DNA of 64,000 nucleotides from Bradyrhizobium sp. in8p8 (GTDB taxonomy: Bacteria; Pseudomonadota; Alphaproteobacteria; Rhizobiales; Xanthobacteraceae), in the NCBI RefSeq assembly GCF_000426845.1, contig NZ_KE384580.1, forward strand, positions 84,836 to 148,835. The letters are read 5' to 3'. Shown here piece by piece: positions 57,292 through 64,000 of this stretch. The notes below the pieces were generated by a model. The model searched no databases and was not told where the DNA came from. It saw nothing but the letters and a program-made list of their open reading frames with translations. The translations under genes and the position numbers were made by a program. Every line of letters starts with the position of its first letter. The stretch's first letter is position 1.

Positions 57292-58592
57292 CAGAAGCTT
57301 CCTCCGACCATGGCTTCGTATTCGGCAAGAGGACGTAACAACGACGGCGGTGAGGACGGCGCCGGCACAGCGATCTCCGCCCGGCGGACCGCGCCATTGC
57401 GACCAGCAACACCATCGAGATGGGCGGAGTCGACAATCCGCAGCCGGCGACCCTCCGATTGCTTGTGGACCGCGACCTGGTGCAATCCATGGCGGATCCG
57501 CACTTCGCCGGCCGCGATCGTTACCGCCACGCGCTCGCCAATCAGGCGCCACGGTACCGAGTAGCTGTTCGTGTCGATCTCGACGGCGCAATCATTGCCG
57601 ACGACGCGGGACAGTTCACGCAAGGATCCAAACGAGGGCTGCCCGCCGAGCGGCTTCAACCGATGTATCTCGTCACGCGCGAAGCGGATGATCGGCGTCT
57701 CGCCGGTCGTGCCGTGGATCCGAACGTTCGCAACCTCTCGCTCCCATCTGTCGAGATGCGCCTCGAATGCTTCCCAACTTGGGAAGGAATGACCGGCGAT
57801 CGCGTTCTTCTTCACGTAGCCGACGCCGTTCTCCGTCTTGCCCTTCGTGCGCGCCCGATATGGCGCGCAGGCGCGAGGGCGAAAGCCCCAATGTTTTGCG
57901 AAGGCTATCAGCTTGTCGTTGAACTGAACCGACCGGCTCACTGCGTCGTGCCGCACGACAAGCGCGCGTGGATTGTCCATCAGCACTTCCTCCGGCACAC
58001 CGCTGAAGGTCGTGAATGTGCTCTCGAGCCCGGCGAACCAATGCTCCTGCCTCTCGGCCCGGAACGCACGCACATGGAGCCTTCGCGAGTGTCCAAGCGT
58101 TGCCACGAACACGAATGCCTTGACTTTCGCCCCTCCGATCTCGACCAGGCGCTCCCCGAAGTCGATCTGCAGCTGCCGGCCCGGGGGCGTCTCAAACCGC
58201 GTCGTCGCCAGCGCCTCCGCTTTCAGCGCCTGGCGATAGGGCTGCACGGCGCGTTGCAGTGTCCGCCGGCTGACGGCCACGCCTTTCTCGGCCAGCAGGT
58301 CCTGTCGCACCACGTCGGCATTGCCGCGATGCCGAATGAGCCTCTCGCGCAGCCAACCCTCAAGGCCGTCGAGACGCTTCGGCCGCTCAGGCGACTTGAA
58401 CGGCTTCACCCCGCCCGCCGCCAAGTAGTCCTTCACCGTGTGGTGGCTGCAGCCCAGCTGCCGCGCAATCCGCTTCACACCCCACCCGCACGCCCTCAGG
58501 CGCATCATCTCCGCCACGTCATCCGGCGTCTTCATCATCTGCCCCCGTGGATCATTCCACGGCGAGCCTTCAGTGATTCGTTCCCGCTTCAT
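57291..58592 (-). CDS. istA: IS21-family transposase IstA
   Basis: A 433-residue transposase. The N-terminal HTH is MRLRACGWGVKRIARQLGCSHHTVKDYLAAGG. The DDE catalytic domain has QIDFGE (Asp), EVLMDNPRALV (Asp) and ARTKGKTENGVGYVKKNA (Glu). It starts MKRERITEGSPW with a GAGGAGAG site; an internal start (MKTPDDVAEMM, 58535) is also possible. The gene is intact but its helper istB is split. Confidence 0.93.
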   Translation of the reverse strand: MKRERITEGSPWNDPRGQMMKTPDDVAEMMRLRACGWGVKRIARQLGCSHHTVKDYLAAGGVKPFKSPERPKRLDGLEGWLRERLIRHRGNADVVRQDLLAEKGVAVSRRTLQRAVQPYRQALKAEALATTRFETPPGRQLQIDFGERLVEIGGAKVKAFVFVATLGHSRRLHVRAFRAERQEHWFAGLESTFTTFSGVPEEVLMDNPRALVVRHDAVSRSVQFNDKLIAFAKHWGFRPRACAPYRARTKGKTENGVGYVKKNAIAGHSFPSWEAFEAHLDRWEREVANVRIHGTTGETPIIRFARDEIHRLKPLGGQPSFGSLRELSRVVGNDCAVEIDTNSYSVPWRLIGERVAVTIAAGEVRIRHGLHQVAVHKQSEGRRLRIVDSAHLDGVAGRNGAVRRAEIAVPAPSSPPSLLRPLAEYEAMVGGSF

Positions 58593-58658
58593 TCACTCTC
58601 TCCTCAGCTATCCAAGGAGGGGGCAATCCCTTGTGACGCTGAGGGGGCAGTTTTCCAT

Positions 58659-58848
58659 GGCGCGCGACACCATAATAGATCGGGGGCGCGGCAGCGGCCG
58701 CCAATGTTCCCGCGAACAATCCGAGAGCAAGCCCAGAAGTGATACCCGGGCCGCCCCAACCATGGTGACGCCAATGGGCCGAAGCCGGCGCCATCGTTCC
58801 GATGAGGAGCGTTGCCGCCGCGACGATTGTAAGAGCAAGCTTTCTCAT
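58659..58848 (-). pseudogene. 5' part of Tyr-rich exported protein gene (split by IS21 element)
   Basis: MRKLALTIVAAATLLIGTMAPASAHW is a clear signal peptide, followed by GITSGLALGLFAGTLAAAAAPPIYYG, then the frame enters the IS at 58654. The tail with YYYGRPYR and YYPPVDPYWYAW lies 4.9 kb away at 53637-53747. The intact protein was probably an approx. 95-residue exported Gly/Tyr-rich protein. Its function is unknown. Confidence 0.75.
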
Positions 58849-59517
58849 ATCATTTCCCTCAAGCTTCTACGCGCTCTCCGCACTAATCTCATCATGGTCC
58901 TCTTAGCCGAACCGCTGTTCAGCTATAGACTGAATTAGAAGTGTCCGGGGCAAGTTCAAGTGACAAACGTCCGTCGCCGTGCGGTTGTCTGTACGACATC
59001 AGCGCAACGGAGATGCTACCGCTCCCTTGCCGCGGACGCGCAAATCGTGGACGAGCGGGTCAGCTCCCATCGGCCGCGATCAGCGATAACCGGCGCGGGT
59101 CAAGGCCCAGTCGAGTTCGCGTAACGATGGCCGGACCAGCGCAAATTCCATCGCTGATTTGAACCTGGTCCTAACGGCCTGGGCGAAAGGAGTGCGGGGC
59201 GTTTTTGGTGGTCATTGCTCTCCGCCCTGTCGCAATTACCTACCGGGGTAGCCCTGTTGGTCGGGACCGTGCAGGGCACGTACGCGCTGACTGATTGCGG
59301 GCCTCATGGGCCTGCTGATTCGCGGCTTTCCCGAATGGGGCGCTGTGGGCGATTGGACTGGCTTTTGGGGGCGTAACACTGATAGGCATGGCTCTGGCCG
59401 CGCACAGCGAAAATCTCGACCGAGTGATCCATAAGCTGTCGAAGGGACACGAAGACGCTCGGTTGAGCCGGATCGTCGTTTCTCTTGAAAGCTGACGAAC
59501 TGCAGGGCAGCGAGCCC
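58849..59517. other. Gap with possible membrane-protein remnant
   Basis: Near 59333-59490 one plus frame reads ALWAIGLAFGGVTLIGMALAAHSENLDRVIHKLSKG and ends SLES-TGA, but no intact start or upstream part in the same frame was found. It may be the end of a decayed small membrane protein. Nothing else is supported. Confidence 0.4.
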
Positions 59518-60282
59518 TCATGCTGCCAGTTCTGTCCTAGACTCGTTGTCTTGGACAGAAGCGCCCTCCGGCGGAGGGCTCTTGGAATGAGTGGCAGCCC
59601 GTTCAAGCTCGAGCAAGGCGAACTCGACTTCAGGCAACCGCGATTGCCGCTGTCCTTGCGGTTTTTCGTCGGCGTCAGCTTGCCCGAACAGGTATTCGGT
59701 CCAGGCCCAGTTTATCAGGATCGAGCGTTTCGCCTCAAGTGAGAGAGAGGCATCCTTCACCACTGCCATGGGTGAAACCCACCCTTCGTCCCCTCGCAGG
59801 TCGTGGCGGGCTTCGGCGCCTGCAATGGCCTCCGTATAGCTCGTTTGCAGGGCACCAAGCCCCAGACGTTCGAGCGTTGCATCGGAGAAGGCGCGCGTAA
59901 TTCCAGGGCCCACTTCGTATGACTCCGTGCGCTCGTGCCAAGGCGTCTGAACAGCGTATTTTAGCCCCTGCCGCTCAGCATAGCGAAGTGCTGATCTCAG
60001 GGTCGGAAACTTGAGCTCGACCTGGGCCAGCGGATCATCATCAGAGGTCCAACCCATCAAAGGCTCCAGGTAAGGGGCGGTGCGGCGCTTGAAGACGAGC
60101 CGCCAGTCTTGGCAATGAGCTCTTCCCGAACTCATCGGCGAAGGCGACGCCCTAAAGATGATGGCTATTGCACCCTTCGGAAAGACGGACGGGGTGAAAA
60201 GCTGGTCTGCCGGACGATTGTCATTGGCAGACACAGCCTCTGATACCGATTGTTCCAAGACTCTGGTTTTCACGACCTTCAT
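59518..60282 (-). CDS. NDUFS4-like (ETC complex I subunit region) protein
   Basis: A 254-residue protein. Residues about 50-120 have GRAHCQDWRLVFKRRTAPYLEPLMGWTSDDDPLAQVELKFPTLRSALRYAERQGLKYAVQTP, the core of the NADH dehydrogenase accessory subunit NDUFS4. About 120 further residues contain LSLEAKRSILINWAWTEYLFGQAD. The chromosomal NDUFS4 homologue is about 100 residues, so this is a long, stress-island version of unknown partner. GGGAGGG precedes the ATG. Confidence 0.85.
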   Translation of the reverse strand: MKVVKTRVLEQSVSEAVSANDNRPADQLFTPSVFPKGAIAIIFRASPSPMSSGRAHCQDWRLVFKRRTAPYLEPLMGWTSDDDPLAQVELKFPTLRSALRYAERQGLKYAVQTPWHERTESYEVGPGITRAFSDATLERLGLGALQTSYTEAIAGAEARHDLRGDEGWVSPMAVVKDASLSLEAKRSILINWAWTEYLFGQADADEKPQGQRQSRLPEVEFALLELERAATHSKSPPPEGASVQDNESRTELAA

Positions 60283-60775
60283 GTTGTCCCTCCCATATCC
60301 GTGGACCGCACGGTTTGGCCGCGCCTCGTGGCAGTCCTATCAAAGGATGACTGAATGAATGATTTCGCGCCGCTTCTTTTGCAGCGTCACGGCCATCAAG
60401 TTGGGTATCTGCTCGCGAGCCTTCAAGAGCTCGCCAGAAAGTAGAACAGCGCCGCTGCTGTCCCGTGCTCACCCACTTGAAAGTTGCTCGGACGGTTCTT
60501 TGTTGTCCTCCAGCAGCTCTGACGTCGCCCCATGAGACTCCGGCCGGAGCCGTCAGGTGCTCCCGGCCGTAAAGCAAGGCGTCGTCCGACTGTATCCAGG
60601 CACACACCCGTGCTCATCAAAAATTCGGGATATCGACCGGCGTCTTCACTGAGTCTACGAGGGAGGTTCACCTACCGATCGCGGAAACCAGAGCTCTGTG
60701 AGACGCAAGGGGTTGAAGGCGCTCGTGATTGCGGAGACGCGGCGTCCTGCGCCCTCGGGGCAGGTGGGAAGTGAA
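60283..60775. other. Gap without recognised gene
   Basis: Only short overlapping frames occur here, such as minus 60221-60607, with no domain or good ribosome site. The minus-strand promoter for the NDUFS4-like gene probably lies at its left edge. Confidence 0.45.
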
Positions 60776-62617
60776 TCAGATCGCACGCAGACCCTCCCTG
60801 GGCATTTCCCGTATCAACACGTCAATGTCACTTTGCTCCAACGTTTCCTTCTCCAGTAGCTTCTTTGCCGCGCGGTCGAGGACCGGACGCCGTGTATTTA
60901 GGAGGCCCTGAGTGCGTTGGAAGACTTGATCTACAATCGCTTTCACCTCGCGATCGATCGCAGCGGCGGTCTCCTCCGCATAGTCTCGCTCGTGAGCTCG
61001 ATAGGTCTGATCGGGTCCTCCGAGAAAATTGCCAGGCTCGCGGTCATAGGCAACGCTGCCGAGTTGCTCCGACATGCCATAGCGAGTCACCATGCTTCGC
61101 GCGATATCGGTTACCCGCCGCAGATCGTCGGCGGCTCCCGTCGATAGATGGTCAAACACAACTAGCTCAGCCGCACGGCCGCCGAGAAGTACGGCCATTT
61201 TGTTTTCCAACTCCTCTTTGGTCATCAGGAATCGGTCCTCGATGGGCCGCTGAATAGTGTAGCCCAGTGCGCCGACTCCGCGGGGGATGATCGAGACCTT
61301 GTGCACAGGATCGACACCGGGCAGTGAGAGCGCGACGAGCGCGTGGCCCATCTCGTGGTAAGCAACGATCTCGCGCTCCTTGGGATTGAGCAGCCGGTTG
61401 CGCTTTTCCAAACCGGCGACCATGCGCTCCACCGCGTTGTTGAAATCGCTCATGCTAACCGCTTCGGCCCCACGGCGTGTGGCTAGAAGAGCGGCCTCAT
61501 TAACAAGGTTGGCAAGGTCGGCCCCGGTGAATCCGGGTGTTAAGGCCGCAACGGCTTCTGGCTGGACGTCACCTGCGAGCCGCACCTTCTTCATGTGGAC
61601 GTTGAGTATATCGATACGGCCCTTCTTGTCGGGGCGGTCGACCAAGACCTGTCGGTCAAAGCGCCCAGCGCGCAACAGGGCAGGGTCGAGGATTTCCGGC
61701 CTGTTGGTTGCGGCGAGGATGACGAGCCCGGAGCGGGAATCGAAGCCGTCGAGTTCGACCAGCAGCTGGTTGAGCGTCTGTTCCTTCTCGTCGTGCCCGC
61801 CGGCGAAGGGGCCGATACCGCGGGCTCGGCCAAGGGCGTCGAGTTCGTCAATGAAGATGATCGCCGGCGCCTTCTCGTGAGCTTGCTGGAATAGGTCGCG
61901 CACCCGGGCAGCGCCAACACCCACGAACATCTCTACGAATTCAGAGCCCGAGATTGAGAAGAAAGGCACCCGAGCTTCGCCCGCAACCGCCTTCGCCAGC
62001 AACGTCTTGCCTGTTCCCGGCGGGCCAACCAGCAGCACGCCCTTAGGCATGCGGCCACCAAGACGACTGTAGTCGGTAGGATTTTTTAGAAATTCGACGA
62101 CCTCGCGCAATTCGTCCTTGGCTTCGTCTACCCCCGCTACATCGGCAAACGTCACGCCAGTGTTGGATTCGACATAGATCTTGGCCTTGCTCTTGCCGAT
62201 CGCCATTAGTCCGCCGCCAAGACCACCTCCCTCAGCCATGCGACGGCCGATGTACCACCATAGCCCAAAGAAAAGCAGTACGGGCATCACCCAGGAGAGG
62301 AGGTCTCGCAGAAAGGTGCTCTCGATTTGCCCGGTGAACCGGACGTTGTGCTTTTGGAGTTCTTGCGCCACGTCCTGGTCGACGCGCGTGGTCACAAATC
62401 TTTTCTGACCACCCGGCAGCGGCTCCTTTAACGTACCCTGCAATGTGCGGTCGGAGATGCCGACGGCGTCGACTTTGCCCTGCTGTAGCAGCTGTAGGTA
62501 TTCGCTGTAAGGAATGACAGCGATCTGCGTAGCCGTCGCGATAAGATACTGAATGAAGAAGACCGCAAAAACGGCGACAAGAGCGTATCCGATATTGAAG
62601 CGGGTTTTGTTTGTCAT
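60776..62617 (-). CDS. ftsH: ATP-dependent zinc metalloprotease FtsH
   Basis: A 613-residue FtsH. One membrane segment near 10-35 and another near 105-123 enclose a periplasmic loop. The AAA+ core has Walker A GPPGTGKT (198-205), Walker B IIFIDELDALG (about 253-263) and ATNRPEILDPALLRAGRFDR. The zinc motif HEMGH is at 421-425. It degrades membrane proteins and regulators such as RpoH. The ATG at 62617 has AGGGG upstream. It is shorter than the chromosomal type at the C-terminus; an additional, acquired copy is likely. Confidence 0.95.
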   Translation of the reverse strand: MTNKTRFNIGYALVAVFAVFFIQYLIATATQIAVIPYSEYLQLLQQGKVDAVGISDRTLQGTLKEPLPGGQKRFVTTRVDQDVAQELQKHNVRFTGQIESTFLRDLLSWVMPVLLFFGLWWYIGRRMAEGGGLGGGLMAIGKSKAKIYVESNTGVTFADVAGVDEAKDELREVVEFLKNPTDYSRLGGRMPKGVLLVGPPGTGKTLLAKAVAGEARVPFFSISGSEFVEMFVGVGAARVRDLFQQAHEKAPAIIFIDELDALGRARGIGPFAGGHDEKEQTLNQLLVELDGFDSRSGLVILAATNRPEILDPALLRAGRFDRQVLVDRPDKKGRIDILNVHMKKVRLAGDVQPEAVAALTPGFTGADLANLVNEAALLATRRGAEAVSMSDFNNAVERMVAGLEKRNRLLNPKEREIVAYHEMGHALVALSLPGVDPVHKVSIIPRGVGALGYTIQRPIEDRFLMTKEELENKMAVLLGGRAAELVVFDHLSTGAADDLRRVTDIARSMVTRYGMSEQLGSVAYDREPGNFLGGPDQTYRAHERDYAEETAAAIDREVKAIVDQVFQRTQGLLNTRRPVLDRAAKKLLEKETLEQSDIDVLIREMPREGLRAI

Positions 62618-63019
62618 GGCCAGACCCCTAATGTATAATGTGCAACCAACTTTGCCCAAACGCCTTTGACGTGGTCTTGGTTTCAACGTTGTGTTACGAG
62701 ACTATCAGCCGGCTGCAATTTCGCTGGAGGATGCCCAACTAAGCAGTCGTAAGATTGTAGATCGCTTCTTTGGCCATTGCTCGTCGCCTAGAATGAGTTC
62801 ATGCATCTTGAGGCGACGCCAGGTCGGGCAACGAGCACCCGATGACTGCTCCTTGACATAGTGCCTCGCGCCTTTTTCGGAGAACAAGGTTGGTGGCCAA
62901 GACCGCAGAACACTGTCCGTCAACCGGAGTGGTGAGCAGTGGCGGTGGGCCAGAACGAAGAGGCCGCCGAAAGAGGCAGCTTCATAGCCCAAACGAATTC
63001 CGCATGTGGCGTAGCATGT
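62618..63019. other. Gap with one doubtful frame
   Basis: The first bases hold the ftsH promoter. A minus frame at 62705-62992 (MGYEAASFGGLFVLAHRHC..., later KEQSSGARCPTWRRLKMHELILGDEQWP) has a protein-like C-terminal half, but no ribosome site and no known domain. It may be a remnant next to the IS91-like fragment. Confidence 0.35.
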
Positions 63020-63379
63020 TCAGCGCGGCATCGGTGTAAGTGTGGAGGGTGTAAGACCGGTCTGCGACAACACTGCTAAAATCAAAGGCAGTAGTATGGT
63101 TTGCGGCTTGATTCCGAAAGCGTCCGCCTCGTGGTTACCGATTCTTAAGTAGGACGCTTCGACGTCCTCGCGAAGGACACGGTCGGGTGGCGCGTCTGTC
63201 CTCTGGTCTCCGGGCAGCGTTAACGCCATGTGACAGTACGGTACCCCCAACAGCTCAGTATCGCGGTCGGCGAGCCAGTCTTCGGCGGCGGCCTTGGCCG
63301 GGCAGTGCCGGTTGCGGCAAGATTTTGTAGGCGGTCGTGCTAAACACGCAGTCCGCTCAACACGCGAAATGTTCACCAA
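63020..63379 (-). pseudogene. IS91-family transposase fragment
   Basis: The frame contains TKSCRNRHCPAKAAAEDWLADRDTELLGVPYCHMALTLPGDQ. This matches the N-terminal zinc-binding and start of the catalytic region of IS91-type transposases (SCRNRHCPKCQ, WL..R..ELLPVPYFH.VFTLP). The CPKC pair is damaged and the rest is frameshifted and short. The HUH catalytic part is missing, so it is dead. Confidence 0.7.
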
Positions 63380-63683
63380 GTGACGCGGCGCTGCAGCGCT
63401 CGATCGCCGACATTACCTTCAATTGGTCGAGGCTAACATGGCCGGCATGTGCTTGACGTCATGCCGCGCCATGGTCGCAAAAGATGTCCGCAACCTCAAA
63501 GGCCAGGCATGACACGCGCGCGTCAGCCTTGGTTGTATCTCCTTGAGGCTCAAGTGCGATATGCTCCAGCGGGCTCATGACCTCGCTGATCGTTCTGCTG
63601 GCGACAGGGCGTCAACTTATGAAGAAACTCGTCACATATCTCCTTTCGCGCTCGTCGTTAACCCATCGATCTTTGAGCCACGG
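63380..63683. other. Gap between IS91 fragment and IS3 element
   Basis: No gene is supported in this stretch. It is probably a decayed mobile-element junction. Confidence 0.4.
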
Positions 63684-64000
63684 TGACCTGCCCCTGAGTA
63701 TTTCCTCCAGATGGAGTTAGAGTCCGGCCTGAAAAGGACGGACAGATGAAGCGAGCAAGGTTCACGGAAGAGCAGATTATCGCCGTGTTGAAGGAGCATG
63801 AGGCCGGGGCGAAGACGGCCGACCTGGCTCGCAAGCACGGGATTTCCGAGGCGACGATCTACAACTGGAAGGCCAAATTCGGCGGCATGGATGTCTCCGA
63901 GGCCAGGCGGTTGAAAGCGCTCGAGGAGGAGAACGCGAAGCTGAAGAAGCTGTTGGCCGAGCAGATGCTCGATGCGGCCGCGCTACGCGAGCTTCTTTCA
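63684..64000 (+). mobile_element. IS3-family insertion sequence, left end (continues beyond window)
   Basis: The sequence TGACCTGCCCCTGAGTATTT at 63684 resembles the terminal inverted repeat of rhizobial IS3/IS407-type elements, and the transposase OrfA follows at 63746. Only the left 317 bases are inside the window. Confidence 0.7.
63746..64000 (+). CDS. IS3-family transposase OrfA (partial)
   Basis: MKRARFTEEQIIAVLKEHEAGAKTADLARKHGISEATIYNWKAKFGGMDVSEARRLKALEEENAKLKKLLAEQMLDAAALRELLS, reaching the window edge. The HTH (KTADLARKHGISEATIYNWKAKFGG) and leucine zipper are typical of OrfA of the IS407 group, which is fused to OrfB by a -1 frameshift. GAAAAGGACGGAC precedes the ATG. The gene continues past 64000. 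Confidence 0.92.
   Translation, partial: MKRARFTEEQIIAVLKEHEAGAKTADLARKHGISEATIYNWKAKFGGMDVSEARRLKALEEENAKLKKLLAEQMLDAAALRELLS

Larger units (their letters stand above)
53748..58654. mobile_element. IS21-family insertion sequence (itself interrupted)
   Basis: The ends carry related terminal repeats. On the left, GGAACTGCCCCC then GTCATGAAG and AACTGCCCCC; on the right the mirror image, GGGGGCA, TTGTGACGC and GGGGGCAGTT. istA and the 5' part of istB lie on the minus strand at the right and the 3' part of istB at the left. CCAT is present at both junctions (53744-53747 and 58655-58658), a possible 4-bp target duplication. A serine-recombinase element separates the istB halves, so the unit is not autonomous now. 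Confidence 0.8.

Overview
The window is high-GC alphaproteobacterial DNA. It most resembles a repABC plasmid (or an integrated plasmid-like accessory region) of the Bradyrhizobium/Nitrobacteraceae group of Hyphomicrobiales. Evidence: a complete repA-repB-repC operon with parS palindromes and an antisense RNA; the DUF736, RHE_PE00001-type, ArdC, ParB-like, methylase-helicase and DUF1419 genes typical of rhizobial plasmids and ICEs; and ROSE RNA thermometers in front of small heat-shock genes. No rRNA, tRNA or CRISPR array was seen.

Layout. 1-0.9 kb: a second, stand-alone parA-parB pair (parB cut by the window edge). 0.9-4.6 kb: small plasmid genes, a frameshifted WGR gene, HU and DUF736 copy A with a structured leader. 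4.7-9.7 kb: repC, antisense RNA, repB and repA on the minus strand, with four copies of one parS palindrome. 9.7-17.5 kb: a decayed integrase, an unknown gene, vapBC with a palindromic operator, a RHE_PE00001-type HTH gene, and an AAA+ ATPase/subtilisin pair that looks like a conflict or stress module. 17.5-32.3 kb: DUF736 copy B and a long minus-strand block of plasmid-backbone genes, including ArdC, five tightly packed small genes, a ParB-like protein, a 1698-residue methyltransferase-helicase, DUF1419 and a Toprim protein.

32.8-62.6 kb is a stress and protein-quality-control island. It holds a bacterial eRF1-like protein behind an amber-interrupted sigma factor, a GT4 glycosyltransferase, four Hsp20 genes, a KaiC-like ATPase overlapping a hybrid histidine kinase, MarC, a GreA-like factor, a periplasmic Deg protease, GroES-GroEL, the heat-shock sigma factor RpoH, an NDUFS4-like protein and FtsH. 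Four ROSE-type thermometers (three before hsp20 genes, one before rpoH through a 35-codon leader ORF) suggest coordinated translational heat control. Heat would raise RpoH and the small Hsps directly, and RpoH would then drive groESL and probably the rest.

Mobile DNA: at 53.7-58.7 kb an IS21-type element splits a gene for a secreted Tyr-rich protein and is itself split inside istB by a serine-recombinase element. An IS91-like fragment and the start of an IS3-family element close the window. The two DUF736 blocks are direct repeats about 15 kb apart that enclose the whole replication region.
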